Of a DNA stretch of 64,000 nt, positions 27,170-38,539 are shown piece by piece. This DNA is from Tetmemena sp. SeJ-2015 (lineage: Eukaryota > Ciliophora > Spirotrichea > Sporadotrichida > Oxytrichidae). The translations under genes and the position numbers were made by a program. Numbering within the stretch: the first letter of the stretch is position 1; each line of letters opens with the position of its first letter. Where the stretch lies: positions 62,001-126,000 of the forward strand of contig JAJKFJ010022172.1 in assembly GCA_027382625.1 (NCBI GenBank), given 5' to 3'. A model generated the notes under the pieces. The model searched no databases. It worked only from the letters and a program-made list of their open reading frames with translations, and was not told where the DNA came from.

Positions 27170-28658
27170 ATGGAATTATCAATGGGTGGAGGTTATAGCC
27201 AATTTTGGAAAGCAATAATTCGACCTCCTCGAGACGAGTATAACATCAAGGATTTAGGACCTAAGGAACTGCTCATTCACGGTGTGAGAGTGGTTAGAAC
27301 TGACCTAATTTTAAAGAATAATAGAAACCATGATCTGGCCTGCTCTTTTTATGAAATTCATGAATCAAAAAGACCTCAAAAGCAAATGCCTTGTGTGATA
27401 TTTCTTCATGGCAACTGCTCGAGCAGAAGAGGTTCGTTTGATTGCCTTGAGTACTTGCTACCACAGTTTATATCCCTCTTTACCTTCGATTTTTCTGGCT
27501 GTGGGAAATCTGAAGGAGACTACATCTCACTGGGATATCATGAGAAAGAGGATCTTTAGAGCGTAGTTGATTACCTGAGGAGCAGCGGCAGAGTGAGTTT
27601 GATAGGATTATGGGGCCGTTCAATGGGAGCAGCCACTGCTTTGTTGCACGGACATAGGGATCCCTCAATTGCAGGGATGGTCTTAGACTCCCCATTTATC
27701 TTTATACTTTAATTGTGATTATTATTCAGCAGTCTGAAAATGCTTGCAGATGAGTTGGTTCAGAACAACACTAAAATTCCTTCTCTGTTTGCCTCTATGG
27801 CTATGAGGATGGTGCGTAGCTCTATTTAAAGTAGAGCTTAATTCGACATTTTCAATCTGAATCCGATATAGAATGTTGACTCTTGCTTCATCCCTGCTAT
27901 GTTCATGACCGGAGAGAATGATGATTTTGTAGGGCCTCATCATACTAAGGCTATCCACGAAAAATACGCAGGCGATAAGCAAATTAGCACTTTAGTCAAA
28001 ATATGAAGAATATTTTTACTTTCCCTGGTGGACACAATGGTTCACGTCCAGATGATTAAAAAATTAAAGAAATTTTACTTTTAATGAAGCGATGTTCAGA
28101 GTTGGAGAATTCTTCTACTAAGTAATGCAAGTAGATGTGATCAATCAAATGCTAACCGAATAGAAGCTCAAACAATAAGAGGAAGTGGCCATGCTCAGAG
28201 AGAAAATGAAAATGCAAAAGTTGTAGCCCTAGAATGATCCCAAAATGTCTTTAGAGGAGAAGAAGCAACAAATTAAAGACCAGCAGGTTTCTAAAATGCA
28301 AGAGAGCAAGTTGAAGCGATAGCTACTCTCTATGGACGAGATTGAGAACTCAGACCGAAAATAAAGTGACTCAAGTCTAGATACCAAAGAAATAAGAAAG
28401 CTGGGAATTGGCCCTGGAGTGCAATAAAGTGGGGTCTACAATAACAGTAGACTAGCTCAAATGTTCGAGGAAGATGAAATTAATGATGGGCTTAATGAGG
28501 AAATGATGAACGATCCATAATAAAACTAGCATAACTAATTCCATAATATTAACTCAAAACTATAAGAATTCCGATTGGGAATGGACGAGGATGAAGAGCT
28601 CAAACTTGCAATTATTGCATCTCTGGAATAATAAAATGCTAAGGTTAACTTTGAATGA
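27170..28658 (+). CDS. Alpha/beta hydrolase (ABHD17/BEM46-like) with C-terminal ubiquitin-interacting motif
   Basis: A serine hydrolase of the ABHD17/BEM46 type; relatives are membrane-associated thioesterases or lipases. Visible are the oxyanion HGN motif (VIFLHGNCSSRRG), the nucleophile elbow GLWGRSMGAATALL, the acid turn MTGENDDFVGP, and the catalytic histidine in FPGGHNGSRPDD. Three IESs (30, 29 and 23 bp) split exactly these conserved blocks; two carry in-frame TGA codons, and the 23 bp one shifts frame. After their removal the frame continues past the usual end (FRVGEFFYQVMQVD) into a charged coiled region and then DEDEELKLAIIASLEQQ, a match to the ubiquitin-interacting motif, before TGA 28656-28658. 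This joins a lipid or depalmitoylation-type hydrolase to a ubiquitin-binding tail, which I do not know from other lineages. Substrate unknown. Confidence 0.8.
27697..27726 (+). other. IES, 30 bp, pointer ATT
   Basis: ATT at 27694-27696 and 27724-27726. It holds an in-frame TGA. Removal joins GMVLDSPF to SSLKMLADELV, the strand and helix after the nucleophile in hydrolases of this family. Confidence 0.87.
27994..28022 (+). other. IES, 29 bp, pointer ACTTT
   Basis: ACTTT at 27989-27993 and 28018-28022. It contains an in-frame TGA. Removal gives KQISTFPGGHNGSRPD, restoring the catalytic histidine segment to frame. Confidence 0.87.
28058..28080 (+). other. IES, 23 bp, pointer TT
   Basis: TT at 28056-28057 and 28079-28080. 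Removal joins SRPDD to FNEAMFRVGEFFYQV, the expected final helix, and brings the coiled-coil and UIM tail into frame. Confidence 0.78.
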
Positions 28659-29193
28659 TGAGAATGAAATTTGTATTTGTGTTTAACTTTAAATAAAAAA
28701 TTTAACTTCTTTAAGGTGTATAGGAGTTTGCATTGGTTACTCAATAAAATAAATGACTGTTTATTCCTATAATAAGTAAGTGTGGTAAGACTCATGCGGC
28801 AGTAAATAATATAGGTAGAATATTATTTAAAGGAGGATTGAGTAATAAATCGAATGTCAGAAATAATTACCACTTTAGATCATTGAACTATCTTATGCAT
28901 ACATTATCAAGATAAAGAAAACATAATTTAAATTGCAAAGATATTTAAAGTTAAAAATATTGAAATGGATAGGAAGAATTAATGAGATTTTTTAATTATA
29001 AATGAATTTAACATTTGATAGGCAATCAAGCAAGCAGAATAGTTAGAAATAAATCTCTGAAAAACTAATTTAACCTATACTTCCATTCCTCACTTATTAA
29101 TTTAACCAATCACCAAATATAATTAATCTTCATCTATAATTAATTAGACATGAATCTAAATTATTTTTATTTATCGGGAGGGTTTCAAATTTG
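28659..29193. other. AT-rich intergenic stretch
   Basis: About 535 bases of AT-rich DNA after the hydrolase gene. No coding frame or RNA gene was seen. The distal part should include the promoter of the membrane-protein gene that follows. Confidence 0.5.
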
Positions 29194-32100
29194 ATGGAAC
29201 TCAAACTTCCAATGCAAATTTTGCATTTTTTATTTATCAAATCATTTAAATCTTTAACCTCAGCTGGGCCAAGTCCTCAAGCAAGTTCAAATAAAGAGGA
29301 GGAATTCTATAAAGCAAGAGAGTAAGAATCTAGTAAGCTAATTATTTCTTCTCCTAGTTAAGAAGGAGAAAAAGAGAAAACCACCTTGTAAAAAGATGGC
29401 CAAGAATTTTAAATCGCTCGACATGTATGGAAAAGCTGTTAATCTCACTTACAAGGGCGAGGAGTAAAAACTTTCATTTCAACTTAACTATTTTAAGAAC
29501 TTACAAGAGCTACTAATTTAAATTTATATTTTTTACTTTATTACATAGGAGCAGTGGCTAGCACACTTATCTATGGAACTGTGTTTGCATTTTTCTTCTA
29601 CAGATTAAATGTTGTGGTAACGAAGGGCGACACTTAAATAGCAAAGAAATCTTTCCTGAAGAATTTAGATGCCTATTCAGATCCTATTGATATAGGTGAG
29701 TAAGGTTTTGATTTCGCTTTTTAAATGACAGGCGATTACAACAAATCGATTGGCTATTTGGAAGTTACCGCAATTAATACCTATTATGACTTAACAACAC
29801 AAAGTAAGTTCATTCAAGCAAGTACTTGATAATTGTTAACACCGATTATTTAGAATCTTAAAAAGTAAAGACAGCCCTTGACATAGTCCCATGCGGGAGC
29901 ACGAATTTTAGATTTTAAGATTAGACACAAGTGAATCTGTATGGAATCAACAACTATTATTGCACCAAGCAGAAGGATTTTAAAATATAGGGCAATTACT
30001 ACTCCAAAGATTTCAAATACCTTGAGATAAGAGCCAAGCGCTGCCAATATGAAGATCCTACAAAGGGCTGTGCTTCTAAGACTACTATCGAGAAATTCTT
30101 TGATCAAAGCCAACTCAACTTTGCATTTATAAACTCGTACTTCGACTTCAATAACTACTCGACCCCCATCTAGACTTTTATTGATGACGCTCTTTTCTTC
30201 CCTCTAGATTCATCGATAAGGAAAAATGCGAACCTTTATGTCTAATACAATAATGCTGAATTGAAGGATAAGATTCTCTCTTTTGATACAGATGAGATCT
30301 CTTTCACCTCTGTAAATAAGTTATTTATGTCTAAATAAATTGAATTAAGTTTCTCTGTAACTTTATTCTATTTGAGATGTCTTCTTAGGTTTCCGACTTT
30401 CGAGAATACTTTGATGACCTTGGGTCAGATGATTCTATGGCAGTGATCTTCATTAGACTAGACAAAGCTTACGATATCTACGAGAGGAAGTATGTACACC
30501 TTATCTATAATAATTCGAACTCTATATAAGCAATCTTCTTACATACGATTTGTAGAATTTATGGAGTGAGTGATCTTCTGGGAGACATCGGAGGTTTCAA
30601 GGAGTCGCTAATTATGATAGGTTTGTTTTGTGTGGCCTTCTTTCAGGAGCGTCTGCTAAACTCAGCACTGCTTAAAAAGATATACCAAAGAAAGAAGCCA
30701 GACACTGATGATAAAAATGCTAATGATAAAAGTGATTAAAGTGGAGGAAGACAGAGCTCATCCTATAAATCTACTTCCTTGCAAAGAAGGGATACGGGAG
30801 CAAGTCAGTCAGGAATTAATTTCGACTCAATTCAGCGGCTTAGAACTGATATCTAAATTGGTAAAATAATCAGCAAGAAGAGCTACTTATATTTTAAATG
30901 TATTTCTTTATAATACTCCTATAAAGACAGCTTTAAACAGTTATGGCTCAAATTCTAGACAAGAAAAATCTAGGAGAAATTGACGGAGGAAGAAAAAGGC
31001 TGCCAAATTATATTTAGACTTTTAAATTTGACGATGAGAACGCATTATTAATGAAAAAGATGAGGTGCTGCTTTTGAGAGAAATTTACAGTCGAGTTAGA
31101 TTCAAATACACTCTCAAAGACATGGTTCACTATCTGTTTAAGTGGGGTTGTTGCAGAAAGAATATTTTAATTATGTTTATACATAAGACAAAGAGGATGA
31201 TTATGAGTGAAAAGATGAAGAAACATGCAATATTTCAGAAAGGGACCAGCAAATTGATGGATGAGTTAGACATAGTGACTTTACTCAAATCAATAAGGCA
31301 GCTCAAACTTTTCTCGCAAGTTTTCCTCACTAATCATCAGAAACTTCTTATGAAATTAAACACAATAATTATTTGCTAATGTTTGAATGAAGTTTTAAAA
31401 GAAGAATGTGATAGACTCTGATACGACTACTTCAGACAGTGATGATAATCGCCAAGATGGGTTGAAGCTGCTCAACAGTAAAAACACAGTTCTAAAGCAA
31501 TATGTGAAAGGCAAGGTGCAAAAGGCAATCAACTCACTTGCACAGCAGCCAAACCTGTAACTTCTCGATAGAAGAATCCTGAAGGGAATATTCTAGAGAA
31601 AACTTCAGAATTCTGATAGCTTGAAGTTAACTCTTTAGACTAGATTTTAAAAACATTAAATCAAATTTTGTAATTTAAGAAGACTGGAAACCTTGCATTG
31701 AATGTAAAAGAGCAAGACAATAACTAAATGGCGAGCATCAACTTATGCGAACTGTATGGGGATCCGAAAGCAGCTCCTTTGAAAACTCACTACTCTTCTA
31801 AGAGAAGTAATATGAGCAGCTATAACTCTTACACATCATCTAGTCTTCGTTCCAGAAGAGCCAGTTCGAGGGCTTGAAGTAAAAGTAGACTGAGTAAAGG
31901 TCAAAGACCTTCAATAAAAAGCCTTAGAGTTTCATAATGATTGATGACCCACAACCATTAGGGTAAGTAGCTCATATATAGTTTTATGAGATAGCTTTTG
32001 AATCCGCAGAGAGAAGAAGGACGAAAGATGGCCCCTAGGATTATGAGGTATATTAGGAAACTAAAAGTGAGCACTCACCTAGAAAACAGCATGTTCACTT

Positions 32101-32560
32101 TGACGATAATTAGAAGATGCTTGTTCATTTAAATGAGGAATAGATTGCAGTGGACACTGAATCTGGCAATTTCACAACTTATTAATTTATTTAACGAGAG
32201 AAAACTAGCTAAATGAGTTTAATCAATCTGAATAATTTAGTAAAATATAGAGCATGGAGGTCCCTCCCTCAGAGAGAAATACCGTCTTCACTGCGAGACC
32301 CCTTGTCATCAAAAATAAGAAAAGAAGAAACTGAATCAATTATATTTTATAGAATAATCTTAATTGTCAATCACAATTCTCGAGCTACATCTTATGAGAG
32401 TATTTGGGAAAATTCTTTCCTCTTTCAATATTAAAGTTTTATGTTGCTACTATTTTAAAATAAATATAATTTCAATTAGAATTAGAAAATTAAATACAAC
32501 CCTAATCCTTATTTTTTGAAAATGAAGATCATTAAGCCATTTATTGAATAGAATTTCTGA
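29194..32560 (+). CDS. Ciliate multi-pass membrane protein, tandem copy A
   Basis: A large membrane protein of a type common in ciliates but functionally unassigned. The N-terminal cytosolic part reads KNFKSLDMYGKAVNLTYKGE; a first membrane helix is GAVASTLIYGTVFAFFFYRL. A long extracytoplasmic domain has conserved Cys (ALDIVPCGSTNF; VNLYGINNYYC; EIRAKRCQYEDPTKGC) and FINSYFDFNNYSTPIQTFID. A second helix follows IYGVSDLLGDIGGFKES (LIMIGLFCVAFFQERLL). The C-terminal cytosolic region includes YTLKDMVHYLFKWGCC, SKLMDELDIVTLLKSIRQLK and a Ser/Arg-rich tail. Introns include 29463-29498 and one at 30321-30390. Two IESs are documented separately; another frame break near 30900-30960 probably hides a third. 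The start could instead be the ATG at 29396, and the last few hundred bases are uncertain. Confidence 0.6.
29514..29544 (+). other. IES, 31 bp, pointer TAC, copy A only
   Basis: TAC at 29511-29513 and 29542-29544. Removal gives TYKSYIGAVASTLIY; copy B at the same place reads TYKSYVGAFVSLIVF with no insert. This is a paralogue-specific IES. Confidence 0.88.
31355..31391 (+). other. IES, 37 bp, pointer ATGAA, copy A only
   Basis: ATGAA at 31350-31354 and 31387-31391. Removal gives KLLMKFQKKNVIDSDT; copy B reads KLLMRFQKKNVMDSDT uninterrupted. Confidence 0.88.
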
Positions 32561-32630
32561 AAGGTAAGATTGTTTAAATATAGAAAACGGATTAAGGATG
32601 TTACAATTTTACTTAAAGATATTTAAATTA

Positions 32631-35600
32631 TGAATTCCAATAAGCAGAAGAGTGAAGCTGGATCCAGTTAGCCGAATCTAAGGACTTAGAGAACTGATTT
32701 CACAAAAGCAGTGGATGCTCACAAATAGACTACAGTTCATAAGCAGGTTATTAAACTCGAAGACATCAAAAGATAAAAGAAGAGCTCTATAAACTATTAA
32801 AGTAATCATCATAATAGAGGAGGAGATGCTAATTGATTGCATATAGTTTCAATTTATTTTAAGTTAAAAAAGAAAAGAAGAGCCAGCCTTCTTATCTGAG
32901 GCTCGCCAAATCTATGAAATTTTTGGATATGTATGGCAGACCCATCTAGCTCACATACAAGTGAGAAGAGTAAATAGACATCTATAAATCCCATTATTCT
33001 TGTATAGGACTTATAAGAGCTATGTTGGAGCATTCGTTAGTCTAATTGTGTTTGGGATTATCCTAGCATATCTCATAAACAGAATAGAAGTGCTTGTCAC
33101 AAAAAAGGAAAACACCATAGCTAAGAAGTCATTCATGAAAAATTTGGATAACTATTCAGACTAAGTGGATGTGGGAAAAATGGGATTTGACTTCGCATTT
33201 CAACTCACTGGCGATTACAACTCCTCAATTGCAACTGTAGAAGTCAATAGTATAAATTTATTCCCTAATTATGATAAATGAATTAGTATTGATTACTTCA
33301 TCAACTAAACAACTTAATGTGAGTAAGATAGATATCTAAGTTGGGCTTTAACTTTATTTTAGAGTACCAAAGAACTCTTAAATCCCTCGAGATAGCTCCT
33401 TGCAGTGATAAGTACTTCAGCTTTCAAGACCAATCAAAGGTTAAACTCTACGGGATCGATAAATTCTATTGCGTTAAGAATAAGTCTTTCTTTCTTGAGG
33501 GGAATTTCTACTCAGAGGATTTCAAATATCTTGAAGTACGAGTTAAATGATGCGCTTACGAAAATTCATCAAATGGCTGTGCTCCTAAGCAGCAAATTTA
33601 AACCTTCTTTGACTAGAATTAGCTGAGCTTTGCTTTTGTGAACTCATTCTTCGACTTTAATAACTTCACTAACCCCATCTAGAACTTTATTGACGACGCT
33701 CTTTTCATACCCCTGGACTCAACTCAAAAGAAAAGTGCGAATCTGTATGTCCAAACAAACGAAGCGTAGATGAATGATAACTTCCTCACTGAGTCAGATG
33801 CAAAGTTCCCATCAGTAATATTTTTAGAGAGTTGACATAATTGTATAGGTTGAGAGTATAAGAGAGTACTATGATGCGCTTGGAACAGATCTCAGCTTAG
33901 CTACGATCTACATTCGACTTTCCAAAGCCTACGATATATATGAGAGAAAGTATGAACACCTTCCTTATTAAAATTATTAAGGGAATATGGAGTGAGTGAT
34001 TTGCTGAAAGACCTTGGAGGCTTCAAGGAATCTCTGATTCTCATCGGATTCATCCTAGTCAGTTTCTTTCAAGAGAGACTCATGCATGCCTCTCTCCTAA
34101 GAAAGATCTATCATCAGGCTGGAAAGTTTGCCTTCTCTGAGAAGCCTCAACCGCGCGCATTTGATACAGATAGGAATTCATCCCCTCAAACAAGAAGAGC
34201 CAATACTCTCAATTTGTAAGGAGGAAGGAAAGATCAAGAGAAATCAGGCCTTTTTAAAGATGAAACTTAAATAGACAATCCATAGCAGAGCAATTATATA
34301 TGCTATGATTTATTCTAGAAAAGGTTATAAGGAGAAGAGAAATTCATTCTTAGTAAGGAAGGCTAACGAGAGAGCAACCTAAGAAAGCTTTGGAAGGAAA
34401 TTTAACAACTTTTTATTGTTGTATTATTTGATGACGAGAATGTGAAGCTTAATGAAGAAGATAAGATTCATCTGCAGCAGGAGATTTTCAATCGGTCTCG
34501 CTTTAATTACACATTCGGCGACATCTTTAGATATTATTCAAGTGTGGCTGCTGCAGGAATGAAAAGAAAATGCTCCTTAGTAGAAGATTGAAGAAGCATG
34601 CAGTGTTTTTGAGAGCTAAAGAGCACTAAATGACGAGTTAGACGTGATTACCTTACTCAAAGCGATAAGATAGCTCAAACTCTTCTCGTAAGTGTTCCTT
34701 AACAAGAATTAAAAGCTTCTCATGAGATTTTAAAAGAAAAATGTAATGGACTCTGATACTGCGTCATCTGACAGTGACGATCATGAGTAAGACCCCCTCA
34801 AGCTTTTAGAATCTAAGAATGGCAAGTTCAGTGGGTTTATGCACAACAAAGTCATTTTTGCTATTCAATAGCTTTCCAAATAGGAGAAGATGCAAGACAT
34901 AGACCGAAGAATTCTCAAAGGGATACATCAGAAAAAGTTCAAGTCCTTTTTCTCAGTGAGGGAGGTCTTCTCTCAAGCTCTTGCATAGATGATATTTAAA
35001 AGAGGAGGAGACTCAACGACCAAGGCTGATAATGCAAACAAGCACAGGAAGTCTTTTTCAAAAGATTCTTCTAAGAATCTTTTCTCTAAAGTCAAAATGT
35101 AGAATAGGACTTCATTTAACGTCAGAGGCAGCATTTAATATAAGACTGATTATTTTCTCAAGTCTATTTAAAAAATATTTTGATTGACAATAAAGACAAC
35201 TTTAACTTTGACAAGCTGTCTAACTCCACTTAGAGAGTCACAATAGCTGAATAGGACAAGAAAGGAACCTTAATAGAGGATCCTAACGACTTCAATTCAA
35301 TCCCTCTCAGAGAAAAAGGAAGCTTGGCTCTACATAAATTAAATGAGAGGCCGCTATCCTCTCAAGCATTTCTAGCTTTTGAAAACTAAGATGAAGAGGG
35401 GCCAAGGTTTACTCAGCTTTATTTGGAGAGCTGTGAGCCACTGAGATAGACTGAATGGTAAGAAGATCATGGTATATAAAAGCAATCCTTATAGCAAATT
35501 TAATTAATACTTCAACTTTAAAGGTGCTTTGTTACTTTACTTTTTTGTTAAATAAATGTTTCATTAAGAAGGATAACTCAGGAGTCCTCACTGAGAGAGG

Positions 35601-35716
35601 ATGATGAGAGCGGGACAGTTTAAAGCAACCACATCCCTTCAGAATATGGGACAGTTCCTCTCAGCGATGTAGCCCATTTAAATGATCTTAAATCAAATAG
35701 AAAACTGCTATAGTGA
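32631..35716 (+). CDS. Ciliate multi-pass membrane protein, tandem copy B
   Basis: Paralogue of the preceding gene in the same orientation and with the same domain order. It opens MNSNKQKSEAGSSQPNLRTQ, then MKFLDMYGRPIQLTYK, a first helix (SLIVFGIILAYLI), the Cys-containing outer domain (EIAPCSDKYFSFQDQSKVKL then YGIDKFYC; FVNSFFDFNNFTNPIQNFID), YGVSDLLKDLGGFKESLILI and a second helix, then a cytosolic tail. Intron positions after TTQ and before VESIREYYD are shared with copy A, but lengths differ. One private IES sits at 33254-33289. A TGA at 33548-33550 replaces an Arg codon of copy A (RVK-stop-CAY versus RAKRCQY), and the frame also slips near 33975. These could make copy B a pseudogene in the germline, or be sequence errors. 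Stop TGA at 35714-35716. Confidence 0.6.
33254..33289 (+). other. IES, 36 bp, pointer AGTAT, copy B only
   Basis: AGTAT at 33249-33253 and 33285-33289. It contains an in-frame TGA. Removal gives VEVNSIDYFINQTTQ, matching copy A (LEVTAINTYYDLTTQ), which lacks the insert. Confidence 0.87.
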
Positions 35717-35749
35717 TTCCCATTTTCTAATTCACTTTCTCGATTTAAG

Positions 35750-38478
35750 ATGGTCTCCTCTTATTCATTTTAGAAATAGGTAAGTGCAAGAGAGATAAAT
35801 TATAAGTTAATGGATACTTTACTTAATTCACTTAAGTTGAGCCAAGCTTCTTTATCCTAGTCGTTGATTCAAAAATCAAGCACCCTCTAAAGCGAACACC
35901 CTTATGAGAATCTAACAATCAGCTAAGAGCAGAGGCAAAATTCCTTTTATCCCAACCAACTAGGAAAAAAGATCACCCAAAAGTTTAAATAAAAGCTCAT
36001 ACCACAGCTGAAAATAATATAGTTCTCATTTTTTATGAAGAACAAGCATGATGATGCTTTTCTTTATAACGAGAAAGTGATTGACGAGAATTTCAGTTAG
36101 CAGACTTAAGAGTACGAACTCATGCTCTCCTAAGTTAAACTCAATCGTTAACCCACTATCCTCAAAATTCGATTATATTTATCCGAAAGCAAACTGCAGA
36201 CAGTTTTTTGTAGCATAGCTCACAAGACCTTGTAAAATCTTAGGAGTCACTCTTCTACGGTAATGAGGAAGATCAAAAATGATTCCTAGAGGAGAAGTTA
36301 AAAGAGGAGCAAGAGTAGATTGCCTTGAGAAGCTATCACTTGGAGGTATTTGATAAAGTCTTCAATCATGAACTCAAGAAAAACATTCACAACTTCAACG
36401 AGCAGATGAAAAATAAGAGTGAGAACGGTCATGATAAAATTGTATATAATTATTTTGAAAGCATAATCAAAGACAGAATTCAACAGTTGGAGGAGCGAGT
36501 CATCAATTAGTTCAGTCAGCTTCTAATTTTGATTGTTGTTTTATTCACGTGCAAGATTAAAACTACCTTTAAGTTACTGAGCTCAGGAACATCCATTTAA
36601 AGCAGGATCCTATGAAAGCCAAATAGAAATTCTGCATGGTCGTTACAATCTATGCTATCACCATTAATCATCATCATATTAATTTTATGATGCATAAACA
36701 AGGAGCTGCCTTTTCAGAAGAAGATTCAGTAGTTCGCATAAGAGCCAATGGCTTACTATCTCTTCAAGCGGAGGGACTTTGTGCAGAGACTAGAACACAA
36801 AGAACTAACTAGATGGGAGAAGGAGGAGATCGAATTCGAGAAGCTAATTAAGAAACTGATGATTGACTCCTTCGGAATCAGAAACAAGAAATTCATGGAG
36901 TACGTTGATAAAATCAGACAGGCACTCTATCTCAGGAAGATGGCCAGGCTTCAACTTAAGTAGCAGCTCCAATGCACTAAGGTCGATAAAAGGTAAGTGC
37001 TACACCACAATAGTTACTAGTAATCCTAATTTTTTCCATTTAGGGTGTTCGAGGAACTAGATGAGTTCATAAAGTTAGATAGCCCAAAGGGGGATCACAC
37101 CAGCCCAGAGAAGAAACAGAGGAAGCCTTTGCAAATCATCATGCAGCAGATTAAAATGGCCAAAAAGCAAAATGTTAAAAAAGCCATTGAGGAAATTAAA
37201 GAGAAGAAGAAAACCAATCTAATACAGAAGCAGAAGTCCAAACTTATAAAGCACGAGGAGATCAAGATACAAGAGGATGAAAATACGCAAGACATAAGTG
37301 AGATGAGTAGAGCTGATCTACTCAGGAATCTCAACTCACAATCCCCCATCAAAACTTTATACTCTATCAATGCTGCTGGAAGAACAGATCGTAATTTTAA
37401 TCAAGCATACAAGACTCCAAACTAATTTTCCAATCAGAGGTTTACTTCAAACATGAGCTTTTACAATAGTCAAAATAGAACTCCAGTCCTAAACAGGAAT
37501 CTCAACAACTAGAGCATGATAGATTCAAACTAGAAATCTGAGAATAGGGGCTATTCAAGCCTACTTGGCTAGTCTTTTTACAGAGACTATGGGAATTCCT
37601 CTGAATCTAGAAATTTCATTCAGAGAAGAAACACCGAGGTTCTTCTTATATCTTACTTATATTTGAGCTAGATCCAACTAAAACTGTGAAAAAAGAAGCT
37701 CTTCTAGGAGAAACTTTTGCTAAACTCACAACTAACGGTCTTTAACACTCTCCAGAGAGACTTGAGGAAGTATCAGCAAATGAAAACTGCTTAAAACCAG
37801 TCAAGCTAAACCTTAAGCAATAAAAGCAAGCTGCATTCTCCAATTAGAATAGTTAGCAAATTGGATCGTTTGGCATAAGATAAGAGCGCAGATTAAATTC
37901 AAGATAATAGTCAAGAAAAGATCGCTGAATATTAAATGAATGAAAGTCCAATAGTCCTTCCCTAAATGCCAAATAAGTAAGATACTCTCAAGAAGAAAAT
38001 AGTCTAAGATCATCCTAGATTCGCGTAACTGGATAAATTAAATGCCTCTTAAAATCACTCATCTCTAGTTATTTATCGTAGATTGTTGATTTAAGTTAAC
38101 AAACTGAAGACTCAACAAGACAGCTAACTTAACAGCGAACTTATGTACCAAAATAATCGGAAGAATCTATTAGGGCTCGTTAAGAAATGCAAGTATAGTT
38201 AAAGGAAGATCCATGGAAATTTGAAGAATTTGAAATAGGAAATTGATTAAACGCATAACTTCATCGACTCGTTTTAGAACGTATCTTAAACAATGAAGGA
38301 GATAAATAATGCTCCAGCTGATAAACTAGGCGCTACTTTTATCTATTAGAGAACCATGTAGAAAGACCAGGTGAAGCAAGAGTAGCAAATTTTGTATGAA
38401 TTTAAAGCAGTGCAAGTAGATCCCTCGCACCTTATCAATAAGTGGGAGAGAAAAGTCCACCACAAGAAAGGCTTTTGA
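35750..38478 (+). CDS. Coiled-coil protein
   Basis: From ATG 35750 (MVSSYSFQKQVSAREINYKL) through helical segments (NHELKKNIHNFNEQMKNKSE; LFKRRDFVQRLEHKELTRW), a Lys/Gln-rich stretch (KKAIEEIKEKKKTNLIQKQK), an Asn/Ser-rich middle and a last helical part (FIDSFQNVSQTMKEINNAP) to TGA 38476-38478. An intron GTAAGT...ATTTAG is at about 36992-37044. Frame changes near 36240, 36660 and 37640 are unexplained and may be IESs or slips. No family recognised; the composition suggests a cytoskeletal or ciliary scaffold. Confidence 0.6.
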
Positions 38479-38539
38479 TTATTATGGATGTGAAAATAAA
38501 GTAAGTTTGAATTAGATTTTGTACTTTAAATTATTAAGA

